In this document: piece after piece, positions 1 through 7,144 of the stretch
How the letters are laid out: every line of letters starts with the position of its first letter
Position numbering within the stretch: the stretch's first letter is position 1
NCBI GenBank assembly: GCA_903951635.1
Contig: CAJBCV010000273.1
Span: forward strand, 1 to 45,253
Direction: 5' to 3'
Length of the DNA: 45,253 nucleotides
DNA from: an uncultured Planctomycetaceae bacterium
GTDB taxonomy: Bacteria; Planctomycetota; Planctomycetia; Pirellulales; UBA1268
Translations under genes and position numbers: made by a program
Notes under the pieces: generated by a model
What the model was told of the DNA's origin: nothing
What the model saw: only the letters and a program-made list of their open reading frames with translations
Databases searched by the model: none

Positions 1-266
1 CCGAACCGGGAGATGCTGCGGATCTCCTCGACGTGCGGCAAGCCGCTCATCGACAGCTCGACCGGGTAAGTGACGTAGCGTTCCACCTCCAGCGGCGACA
101 TCGTCCCGGCCTCGGTGACGACCTGGACCTGGATGTTGACGAGGTCGGGCACGGCATCGACGGGAATCTGCGTGGCCGCGTACAGCCCCCCCACCGACAT
201 GAGGATGAACATCGCGAGCACGAGGGCCCGGTTCGACAACGACCATTCGATGAGGCCTGAAAGCAC
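1..266 (-). CDS. CusA/CzcA-family heavy-metal efflux RND transporter, N-terminal fragment
   Basis: This is the first ~88 residues of an RND-family inner-membrane pump; the gene runs off the left edge. A GTG start at 266 follows a strong GGAGG ribosome site by about 6 bases and gives a protein beginning MLSGLIEWSLSNRALV. It continues through the first transmembrane helix into 'PVDAVPDLVNIQVQV' and 'YPVELSMSGLPHVEEIRS', both typical of the heavy-metal (HME) RND group. The family exports metal cations (Cu, Ag, Co, Zn, Cd) by proton antiport in a three-part envelope pump. The adaptor gene lies just upstream on the same strand, so the two should form one pump operon. The metal cannot be told from this fragment. 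Confidence 0.9.
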   Translation of the reverse strand, partial: MLSGLIEWSLSNRALVLAMFILMSVGGLYAATQIPVDAVPDLVNIQVQVVTEAGTMSPLEVERYVTYPVELSMSGLPHVEEIRSISRF

Positions 267-378
267 TGTCGTCCTCCCCGCTCCCGCCCGCCCGATCCGT
301 CCGGACCACCGGCCGACCGTCGATCCACATCCCGGAAACCGGGATGCCCGACGACCGGCAATCCTTTGCAAAAGTGCT

Positions 379-467
379 CCGCCGCTCGATGCGGCGGCTG
401 AAACACCCGAAAAACCTCGGCTTTTTGGGGGAGTCTCGCGTGGACAAAGACCAGGGAGGCTTTGTCC
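379..467 (-). other. Two inverted repeats between adaptor and RND pump genes
   Basis: The adaptor-pump spacer holds a perfect 7-bp stem with a 5-base loop (379-385 with 391-397) and a perfect 8-bp stem with a 10-base loop (442-449 with 460-467). The second stem begins about 8 bases after the adaptor stop. A weaker CCCAAAAA/TTTTTCGGG pairing lies between them. There is no clean T-run after either stem, so they may be mRNA processing or stability elements, or an attenuator that lowers pump relative to adaptor expression, rather than a full terminator. Confidence 0.4.
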
Positions 468-474
468 CTGACAT

Positions 475-2073
475 TTAGTTGTCCTTTTCCAGGAGCAGTT
501 CGCTCTTGAGCACGAAGGCGCCCCCGACGACCACCGGCTCTCCCTCCTGGAGTCCGGAGACAATTTCGATGAGATCGCCGTTGTCGATGCCGGTGGTGAC
601 GGCGACCCGCCGGTAGCGGCCTTCGGTGAGCGGCTCGAACACGAACGCCTCCCCCTCGTGGCGCATGACGGCTGCGGCAGGAACGGCCAGGGCGTCTCGA
701 ACACTTCCCTGGGGCAGATCGACCCAGACGAACATCCCCGGCTTCAGATGGGCATCGTCGTTCTCGAGCTCGGCCACGAGCGGCACGCTTCGCGACTCCG
801 CCTCGACGATCGCGCCGACGTGGTGAACGCGGGCCACGAGTTGATGACGCTCGGCCCCCGGGACGTTCACCTTGACCTGCTGCCCCTGAACGACATCGAC
901 GGCCGTCCATTCCCGTTCGTGAATCTGGGCCCGCACCCAGAGGAGCGACGTGTCGGCGACGACGAACATCGGATCCCCCCCCTGTACGCGTTCGCCCCGA
1001 GCCACGAAGACATCCTCGACGACCCCGTCGAAGGGCGTCCTCAGCACGAGCGTGCTCAGCGAGCCGGTATCGCCCGGGCTGTCGGGGGCATCTTCGGCGA
1101 CCGCCGCAATTTCGGCACCGAGCCGGCTGCCGACGAGGGTGCGAAGATGCTCTTTCGACACCTGGACGAGCCGATCGGCCTGGGCCAGGCTCGCCCGGGC
1201 CCGATCCCTCTCCTGCCGGGTGGTGAACAGCGCCTCCTCGCAGGCCGCGTCGTAGTTTGCTTTCGCCACCTCGAGGTTACTCGTCCGTTCCTCGATGATC
1301 CGCCCGGAGAGCACCCCGCCATCCCCCAACTCGCGGGTGCTGCGGTTGACCTTCTCCACGAGGAGCAGCTTCGAGTAGGCCCCGAGAATCTTCTCCCGGT
1401 TACTTCCCAGGATCCGATCCTTGAACATCACCTCGACATCGGCGATCGGGGGTTTGTGGGACAGCGACTCGAGGAGCGATTCGACGTTGTCGGAAATGGT
1501 CGTGGCCCACTCCGCAGCCTTGATCTCGATCTGCTTGTCATCCTCGCGACGGCGGACCTCGTCCCGGGCCATGCCCACCGCGGGGCTCGACACCTCGGCG
1601 AGGGAATCCCCCTTGGAAACCCGCTGGCGAACCTGTGCGAAGACCTGGGAGATGATGCCGTCGACAGGAGAGGCGTAGTCGAGACGGCGTCGCGCGTCGT
1701 AATCGAGCCGGCCCGGAACCGTGAGCTGATCGTGCATCGGCATCCGGGTCACCGTGCCGAGCTCGATCCCGGCCGAAGCCCGGGCCCCCTCCGGCAGGGA
1801 AACTTCGACGGCGAGTGCAGCGGCCGGGGACTGGGCGCCCACCGTGGCCTGCTCCTCACTCGGGTGCTCCCCACCGCTGAAGTGGTGGGTCGAGATCCAC
1901 CACCACGCCAAGCCCCCGAGCGCCAAAGCCACCCCGCCCCCCAATCCCCTGCGGAACATCGCCAGGATTCCAGCGGGCGTTCGCCCCCCGGGAGCCTTCC
2001 CGACCGGCGAGCCCGCCCCGTGCGGGCGGCCCGAATGCTCGTTCCGGCCTTCTGCAGCGGCGCTCGCACTCAT
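475..2073 (-). CDS. Efflux RND transporter periplasmic adaptor subunit (CusB/HlyD family)
   Basis: The 532-residue protein is the membrane-fusion (adaptor) subunit that links an RND pump to an outer-membrane channel. Residues ~1-42 are a polar cytoplasmic tail, ~43-60 are one membrane anchor (GGVALALGGLAWWW), and the rest is periplasmic. 'LDYASPVDGIISQVF...VSKGDSLAEV' is the first lipoyl half. A long charged helical hairpin follows at about 165-320. 'LRTPFDGVVEDVFVARGERV' is the second lipoyl half, and 'LKPGMFVWVDLPQG' is the usual beta-barrel signature. The start is the ATG at 2073; its ribosome site is weak (CGGAG about 11 bases upstream), so a slightly different start is possible. The pump gene follows 208 bases downstream. 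Confidence 0.9.
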   Translation of the reverse strand: MSASAAAEGRNEHSGRPHGAGSPVGKAPGGRTPAGILAMFRRGLGGGVALALGGLAWWWISTHHFSGGEHPSEEQATVGAQSPAAALAVEVSLPEGARASAGIELGTVTRMPMHDQLTVPGRLDYDARRRLDYASPVDGIISQVFAQVRQRVSKGDSLAEVSSPAVGMARDEVRRREDDKQIEIKAAEWATTISDNVESLLESLSHKPPIADVEVMFKDRILGSNREKILGAYSKLLLVEKVNRSTRELGDGGVLSGRIIEERTSNLEVAKANYDAACEEALFTTRQERDRARASLAQADRLVQVSKEHLRTLVGSRLGAEIAAVAEDAPDSPGDTGSLSTLVLRTPFDGVVEDVFVARGERVQGGDPMFVVADTSLLWVRAQIHEREWTAVDVVQGQQVKVNVPGAERHQLVARVHHVGAIVEAESRSVPLVAELENDDAHLKPGMFVWVDLPQGSVRDALAVPAAAVMRHEGEAFVFEPLTEGRYRRVAVTTGIDNGDLIEIVSGLQEGEPVVVGGAFVLKSELLLEKDN

Positions 2074-2333
2074 GGTCGGTCAGGCTCCGATGAACGGCGG
2101 GCAGGCGAGCCGGCCAACCCTCGATTCTACACAACCACGCTCCACTCCCTATACTTCCCGATTCGGCTCCCCCCCCGAGGAATCCGGCCAGACTCCGTCG
2201 CGGGTCCGACGCCAGACGACTCACCCGACGCCCCGCCCGACGACTCGGGCGCCCGACGCCCCCGGACTCGGACGTGCCATCGATTCCGGCCGTCCCTTGA
2301 CTCCAGCCCACCAGCGCCCCCCGAGGCCCTTCC

Positions 2334-3893
2334 ATGACGTCCGCTCGAACGATCCGCATTTTTGACACCACCCTCCGTGACGGCGAGCAATCCCCGGGCG
2401 CGAGTATGAACCTCACCGAGAAGATGGAGATCGCTCAGGCGCTCCAACAACTTGGCGTCGACGTCATCGAGGCCGGCTTCCCGATCGCCTCACCCGGCGA
2501 CTTCGCAAGCGTCAAAGAGATCGCAGCCACGATCCGCGGGGCGATCGTCTGCGGACTGGCCCGCTGCAACGATGCCGACATCGACCGCGCCTGGGAGGCC
2601 CTGCGCGGCGCGGAACGGCCGCGGATCCACGTCTTCCTCGCCACGAGTTCGATCCACCGTGAGTTCAAGTTGCGAATGACCGAGGACGAGGTCGTGGCCC
2701 GGGCCGTCGCCGGGGTGCAACGCGCCCGGCAACTCTGCCCCGACATCGAGTTCTCGCCCGAGGATGCAGCCCGCACGGAACTCGACTTCCTCTGCCGTGT
2801 CGTCGAGGCGGCGATCGACGCCGGCGCGACGACCGTGAACATCCCCGACACCGTCGGCTACGCCACGCCCCAGCAGATGCACCGCGTCATCAGCACTCTC
2901 CGGGAACGCGTCCGGGGGATCGACCGCGCCGTGATCAGCGTCCATTGCCACGACGACCTCGGTCTGGCGGTCGCCAACAGTCTCGCCGCCGTCGAAGCGG
3001 GCGCCGGGCAGGTCGAATGCACCATCAACGGACTCGGGGAACGGGCGGGGAACTGCTCGCTCGAAGAAGTCGTCATGGCCCTGCGGACCCGCCGCGATCA
3101 TTACGGCTGCGAGACGCGGATCGCCACCCAAAAGCTCGTGCCCACGAGCCGGCTCGTAGCGACGATCACCGGGATCCAGGTGCCACGCAACAAGGCGATC
3201 GTCGGCCGCAACGCCTTCGCCCACGAGTCGGGGATCCACCAAGACGGCATGCTCAAGGAGCGGAGTACCTACGAGATCATCCGCCCCGAGGACGTGGGGC
3301 TCGATCGCACCGACCTCGTCCTCGGCAAGCACAGTGGCAGAGCCGCCCTCGCCGACCGGGCCAAGGCACTCGGTTACCAACTGACCACGGAACAACTCCA
3401 GACCCTCTTCGATCGCTTCAAGGTGCTCGCTGACCGGAAGAAGGAGATCTACGATGGCGACATCGCCGCGCTCTGCGAGGATCAGTTCACCGATCTCCCG
3501 GAGCGATTCACGCTCGTCGGCTACGACCTCACCTGCTCCAGCGGCCAGCCCCCGCGCGTTCGGCTCCGTGTCGCCCAGGGGGGTGAGGAGAGCTCCGTCG
3601 AGGTGAACGCCGGCGACGGCCCGATCGACGGGATCTTCCTGGCAATCGAGAAGCTCACCGGCGTGGCGACCGTCTGCCGCGACTTCCGCGTCCAGGCGGT
3701 GACCGTCGGCAAGGACGCCCAGGCGGAGGTGACGGTGGAGCTCCAGCCCGCCGGCGCTCCTCCCGGCAGCCAGATCGCCCGCGGCCGCGGCGTCTCCACC
3801 GATTCGCTCGAGGCCTCGGCGAAGGCTTTCCTCGCGGCGGTCAATCGGGTTGCCCTCGGCGGCCAACCGCGGCTCCATCCGCAGCAGGGCTGA
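2334..3893 (+). CDS. leuA: 2-isopropylmalate synthase
   Basis: LeuA condenses 2-oxoisovalerate with acetyl-CoA to 2-isopropylmalate, the first committed step of leucine synthesis, in the cytoplasm. At 519 residues it has the usual bacterial length. The TIM-barrel domain starts with the metal/substrate motif DTTLRDGEQSPG (~10-21), carries the metal-binding HCHDDLGLA (~204-212) and the glycine-rich NGLGERAGNCSLEEV, followed by HESGIHQDG and GKHSGR of the linker region. The C-terminal ~130 residues are the regulatory domain for leucine feedback inhibition. ATG at 2334 is preceded by GAGG with 7-base spacing. The upstream 260 bases contain a TATACT (2150-2155) that could be a -10 box, without a convincing -35. 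It ends 28 bases from the end of the convergent PII gene. Confidence 0.97.
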   Translation: MTSARTIRIFDTTLRDGEQSPGASMNLTEKMEIAQALQQLGVDVIEAGFPIASPGDFASVKEIAATIRGAIVCGLARCNDADIDRAWEALRGAERPRIHVFLATSSIHREFKLRMTEDEVVARAVAGVQRARQLCPDIEFSPEDAARTELDFLCRVVEAAIDAGATTVNIPDTVGYATPQQMHRVISTLRERVRGIDRAVISVHCHDDLGLAVANSLAAVEAGAGQVECTINGLGERAGNCSLEEVVMALRTRRDHYGCETRIATQKLVPTSRLVATITGIQVPRNKAIVGRNAFAHESGIHQDGMLKERSTYEIIRPEDVGLDRTDLVLGKHSGRAALADRAKALGYQLTTEQLQTLFDRFKVLADRKKEIYDGDIAALCEDQFTDLPERFTLVGYDLTCSSGQPPRVRLRVAQGGEESSVEVNAGDGPIDGIFLAIEKLTGVATVCRDFRVQAVTVGKDAQAEVTVELQPAGAPPGSQIARGRGVSTDSLEASAKAFLAAVNRVALGGQPRLHPQQG

Positions 3894-3921
3894 CGCACCC
3901 CGCCCCATCGTCGTGCCGCTG

Positions 3922-4269
3922 TCAGATCGCTTCGCGGCCGCGCTCGCCGGTGCGGATGCGCACGCATTCGTCCATTGGCAGGATGAAGATCTTGCCGTCG
4001 CCGATTTCCCCCTCCTCACCCGTCCGGCCCCCCTTGACGATGGCCGCGATCGTCGGCTCGACGAAGTCGTCGTTGACGGCGATCTGGAGCTGGACCTTGC
4101 GGAGGAGATTGACCGCAATCTCATGGCCGCGGTAGCTCTCGACATGCCCGCGCTGCCGTCCGAACCCCTGAACGTCGAGGACCGTGAGCCGGAAGACCTC
4201 CACCTCCGAGAGCGCCAGCTTGACGCTTTCGAGGTGCGCCGGCTGAATGATGGCGATGATGAGCTTCAC
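3922..4269 (-). CDS. PII nitrogen-regulatory protein (GlnB/GlnK family)
   Basis: PII proteins are trimeric sensors of ATP/ADP and 2-oxoglutarate; those encoded next to amtB usually block the ammonium channel. I place the start at a GTG (4269) with a GGGAGG ribosome site 10 bases upstream. This gives 115 residues starting MKLIIAIIQPAHLESVK, close to the 112 of Escherichia coli GlnB/GlnK. 'GFGRQRGHVESYRGHE' is the T-loop and 'GEIGDGKIFILPMDE' the nucleotide-binding C-terminal block. Aligned without gaps to E. coli GlnB, residue 51 (the uridylylated Tyr) is Ile and residue 49 is His; Tyr46 is kept. Longer reading-frame starts upstream have no homology-like sequence and were rejected. The gene lies 268 bases downstream of amtB. 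Confidence 0.93.
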   Translation of the reverse strand: MKLIIAIIQPAHLESVKLALSEVEVFRLTVLDVQGFGRQRGHVESYRGHEIAVNLLRKVQLQIAVNDDFVEPTIAAIVKGGRTGEEGEIGDGKIFILPMDECVRIRTGERGREAI

Positions 4270-4483
4270 CGACGACGTACCTCCCCCGGACAGCCTACCC
4301 GCAATCACGTCCCGCGTGGGAAGGAGCGAGCCACCCCGTCGGGCGTGCTCTTGCCAAGCATCCGGGCCGGGGTTCACTCCCCGGCCCTGGTGACGCTCCT
4401 GAAGATGACCCGAAGAATGCCCCGGCCTGGGTGAGCTAGGCGGAGTGCCCACCCAAGCCGTTGGGGCATCCTTCTGGATCGTG

Positions 4484-4516
4484 ACCGTCGGGGGGCTTCT
4501 GCTACCCCCCGACGGT
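4484..4516 (-). terminator. Perfect 12-bp hairpin between amtB and PII gene
   Basis: ACCGTCGGGGGG (4484-4495) and CCCCCCGACGGT (4505-4516) pair perfectly around a 9-base loop, starting about 20 bases after the amtB stop. There is no run of T after it, so it is not a textbook intrinsic terminator. It may be a partial terminator or a stability stem that sets the amtB to PII mRNA ratio. Confidence 0.55.
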
Positions 4517-4537
4517 GGACGGTGGGAGAGTCGACCG

Positions 4538-6091
4538 TCATTCGGTGCGGATCATCTGGAAGCCGTGGTAGGCCTCGTTGCCATGCTCGCCGATGTCGAG
4601 CCCCTCGACCTCTTCGTGAGGCGAGACCCGCAGTCCCACCACGAACTTGAGGATGAACCAGCAGATCGCCGAGACCGGAGCGACATAGGCCCCGACGGCG
4701 AGGACGCCGAGGAGTTGGATCCACAGCTGCTCGACTCCGCCGCCGTAGAAGAGGCCCGCCTTCGGACCACCGGCGACCATCGAGCCGAACGGCCCGGCAA
4801 CCACCGACTGCGACAGGTCGGTCGAGTTGAAGAGCCCGACGCAGAGCGTGCCGAGGATGCCGCAGACGAGATGGACGCTCGTCGCCCCGACCGGATCGTC
4901 GATCTTGAGGCGATCGAAGAACATGACCGAGAAGACGACAATCACTCCCGCGACCGCTCCGATGAGCACCGAGGCGGGAACGGTCACATAGGCCGCACTG
5001 GCCGTGATGCCGACGAGGCCGGCAAGACAGCCGTTGAGCGTCATGCCGATATCGGGCTTCCCGAGGAGGAGCCAAGCGGTGATCGTGGCCGTGATCGTCG
5101 CCGCTGCCGCGGCGGAGTTGGTGTTGACCGCCACCTGAGCGGCGAGCCGGCCACCGTCACCGGCGACACTCATGGTGCTGCCGGGATTGAAGCCGAACCA
5201 TCCGAACCAGAGGACGAGGCAGCCGATGAAGGCCAGCGACATGTTGTGGCCGGGGATCGCCTGGACGCGTCCGTCGGAGGAGTACTTCCCGATCCGCGGC
5301 CCAAGGATCATCGCCCCGGTGAGTGCCGCCCAGCCTCCCACGGAGTGCACCGCAGAACATCCGGCGAAGTCCCAAAAGCCCTTCTGGGCGAGGAATCCGC
5401 CTCCCCAGATCCAGTGCCCGGTGACCGGATAGATCGCGATGGCCATCAGGAAGCTGAAGAGGATGAAGGTGTGATACTTGATCCGCTCGGCGACGGCACC
5501 GGAGACGATCGTCGCGGCAGTCCCGGCGAACACCAACTGGAAGAAGAACTTGGCCCACAGCGGGACGCCGGTCCAGCTGATCGAGCCATAGGCACCGGCA
5601 TACTTGTCGCCGACGGCCGGGCTGTTGTCGGCCGCCCCAACCATGAACGAGCCGGAGTTGCCGATCCAGCCCCCCGCGTCGGTGCCGAACATCAGATCCC
5701 AGCCGAGGAACCAGAAGGCGATCGCCGTGGCGGCGAAGACGATGAAGTTTTTGGAGAGGATGTTGACGCAATTCTTGGCCCGGGCGAAGCCCGACTCGAC
5801 GCACCCGAAGCCGAGGTTCATGAAGAACACGAGCATCCCGGCGATCAGCACCCAGACGGTGTCGGCCGCGAGCCAGAGATTCGTCACCATCTCCTCGGTC
5901 GTGGGGATGGGGATGGCAGGCGGCGCTGGTGTGGCGTCCTGAGCCATGGCCGTGCCCGAAAGCGCCGCCAGCAAGAGGGCCATTCCGACTGTTCCGCTGC
6001 CGGTGAGCACCGACGTCGACCGCGGGAGGGACTTCACCACCCGGCTGACAAGGAGACAGGCCGCTGACTCTGAAACACAAAGGGATCGCAT
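4538..6091 (-). CDS. amt: Ammonium transporter (Amt/Mep/Rh family)
   Basis: This is a trimeric inner-membrane channel for ammonium/ammonia. The 517-residue product starts at an ATG (6091) with GGAG five bases upstream; a GTG two codons earlier is possible but overlaps that GGAG. A long N-terminal stretch leads into a hydrophobic signal ending ALSGTAMAQ (~40-49), then eleven hydrophobic segments. Family landmarks are 'NLGFGCVESGFARAKN', 'DFAGCSAVHSVGG' (first pore histidine) and 'DDPVGATSVHLVCG' (second pore histidine). Extra residues before the first membrane helix are common in Amt proteins of Gram-negative bacteria. The PII gene follows, in the reverse of the common order. A possible sigma-54-like site and two leader hairpins lie upstream. 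Confidence 0.95.
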   Translation of the reverse strand: MRSLCVSESAACLLVSRVVKSLPRSTSVLTGSGTVGMALLLAALSGTAMAQDATPAPPAIPIPTTEEMVTNLWLAADTVWVLIAGMLVFFMNLGFGCVESGFARAKNCVNILSKNFIVFAATAIAFWFLGWDLMFGTDAGGWIGNSGSFMVGAADNSPAVGDKYAGAYGSISWTGVPLWAKFFFQLVFAGTAATIVSGAVAERIKYHTFILFSFLMAIAIYPVTGHWIWGGGFLAQKGFWDFAGCSAVHSVGGWAALTGAMILGPRIGKYSSDGRVQAIPGHNMSLAFIGCLVLWFGWFGFNPGSTMSVAGDGGRLAAQVAVNTNSAAAAATITATITAWLLLGKPDIGMTLNGCLAGLVGITASAAYVTVPASVLIGAVAGVIVVFSVMFFDRLKIDDPVGATSVHLVCGILGTLCVGLFNSTDLSQSVVAGPFGSMVAGGPKAGLFYGGGVEQLWIQLLGVLAVGAYVAPVSAICWFILKFVVGLRVSPHEEVEGLDIGEHGNEAYHGFQMIRTE

Positions 6092-6120
6092 GGGCACTCC
6101 AGAAGGGTTGCGGTCCGGGA

Positions 6121-6162
6121 CGAACGCCTCCGCAGCGTTCGATCCTTCGGACGGGGTCCGAA
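6121..6162 (-). promoter_or_regulatory. Two hairpins in the amt mRNA leader
   Basis: CGAACGC/GCGTTCG (6121-6127 with 6135-6141, 7-base loop) and TTCGGAC/GTCCGAA (6146-6152 with 6156-6162, 3-base loop) are adjacent perfect 7-bp stems. They lie 30-71 bases ahead of the amt start codon. They would fold in the 5' leader and could affect translation or stability. No known riboswitch class was recognised. Confidence 0.4.
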
Positions 6163-6183
6163 AACCTCCGAAGAGACCTGTAA

Positions 6184-6199
6184 TTCAAACGGTGTGCCG
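6184..6199 (-). promoter_or_regulatory. Possible sigma-54 (-24/-12) promoter for amt-PII
   Basis: On the minus strand CGGCACACCGTTTGAA resembles the sigma-54 consensus TGGCAC-N5-TTGCA, with the GG element at the right distance, but the -12 GC is GA. Transcription from it would start about 80 bases before the amt start codon. Nitrogen control by sigma-54 is common for amt genes. The mismatch at an almost invariant base keeps this weak. Confidence 0.25.
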
Positions 6200-6247
6200 A
6201 TTGCCGCAGCGATTGGAGAGAAATCTCCGTGCACCGCGGGAACGCTG

Positions 6248-6270
6248 AAAAAACAGGGCTTTCATCCCTG
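6248..6270 (-). terminator. Candidate intrinsic terminator ending the 14-gene block
   Basis: On the minus strand CAGGG, a 7-base loop and CCCTG are followed directly by six T (the A-run at 6248-6253). The stem is short (5 bp), but the T-run and its position about 190 bases after the pseudouridine synthase stop, before the amt promoter region, fit a terminator. The rest of 6271-6460 shows no gene or clear signal. Confidence 0.5.
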
Positions 6271-6460
6271 ATCCCCGGATGCATTCCGGCAGTGATCCTC
6301 CATTGGAAGGCGGCGTTACGGCCCCCGCGGCCCACTTTCCGTGCAGCGGGATGCTGAAGTTCGATGCAGCGGTGCGGAGACCGCCACGAAAGCCCGGAGG
6401 CAACGGTGTGCCCGCCGCCTCGCCGGCCGGATCAAGCCATCGCTTGCTCCCACGACGACG

Positions 6461-7144
6461 TCAAAAGTCGACGACGAGGGGGGCAAGCAGGCTTACGGCC
6501 CGGCCGCTGTCCGGGTGGGGAAACTCGATCCGTGCGGCATGGAGCCACAGCCGCCCGCCGGAGGGAGCCTGGCCGTAGAGCCGGTCGCCAAGCACCGGGC
6601 ACCCGAGCCACGCCATGTGGACACGGAGTTGGTGGGACCGTCCGGTGACAGGGACCAGATCGACCGCCGTCACGCCCTCGGGCAGTCCTTCTCCGCCCAC
6701 CCAGGCCCATCGGGATGTCGCCGCGCGCCCGAGGATCGGGTCGACGCGCTGACGGGGGGAAGCGGCGGCATCGGGCGCCAGCGGCAGATGGATCACCCCC
6801 TCTGTCCCGGGAAGCCTTCCTGCGAGGAACGCCCGGTAGGACTTCCGAACCATCCCCCCTTCGAACGCCCGACCGAGGGCGGCGCGGGCGAGGCCTGTCC
6901 GAGCGAGGATCAGCAACCCCGAGGTGTCGCGATCGAGGCGATGAACAGCCTCCGGACGGGGCCCATCGGCCAGTTCACCAGCGGCGAGCACCGTGGCCAC
7001 ATCGGGCGGATCGTGCGGCGTCCGGGCCGGGACACTCGGCATTCCGGCCGGCTTGTCGACCACGACGACATGCTCGTCGAGAAGCAGGATCCGCAGTTCC
7101 GGCACGGCGGTGCAGCGCGAGGCTTCCCGCCCCAACTCGGTCAC
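6461..7144 (-). CDS. RluA-family RNA pseudouridine synthase
   Basis: RluA-type enzymes convert uridine to pseudouridine in rRNA or tRNA. The catalytic motif HRLDRDTSGLLILA is intact, with Asp71 as the expected nucleophile, and the downstream 'VTGRSHQLRVHMAWLGCPVLGDRLYG' block is typical of the family. There is no S4 RNA-binding domain, as in RluA rather than RluD. The start is a GTG at 7144 whose last two bases form the TGA stop of the preceding gene (GTGA), giving 227 residues, close to RluA length; much longer in-frame extensions run inside the upstream gene and are not protein-like. It is the last gene of the long minus-strand operon and is translationally coupled to a secreted pseudoprotease. 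The target uridine cannot be predicted. Confidence 0.9.
   Translation of the reverse strand: MTELGREASRCTAVPELRILLLDEHVVVVDKPAGMPSVPARTPHDPPDVATVLAAGELADGPRPEAVHRLDRDTSGLLILARTGLARAALGRAFEGGMVRKSYRAFLAGRLPGTEGVIHLPLAPDAAASPRQRVDPILGRAATSRWAWVGGEGLPEGVTAVDLVPVTGRSHQLRVHMAWLGCPVLGDRLYGQAPSGGRLWLHAARIEFPHPDSGRAVSLLAPLVVDF

Noticed and set aside
2150..2155. TATACT as a leuA -10 box
   Set aside because: No convincing -35 lies 16-18 bases upstream, so it is mentioned only as a possibility.
2490..4145. Long minus-strand frame opposite leuA
   Set aside because: leuA carries all family motifs; the antisense product is low-complexity Ser/Arg/Asp sequence.
6215..6228. GGAGA-GAAA-TCTCC inverted repeat upstream of amt as an NtrC-type operator
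   Set aside because: It does not match the GCAC-N-GGTGC pattern and is short enough to be chance.
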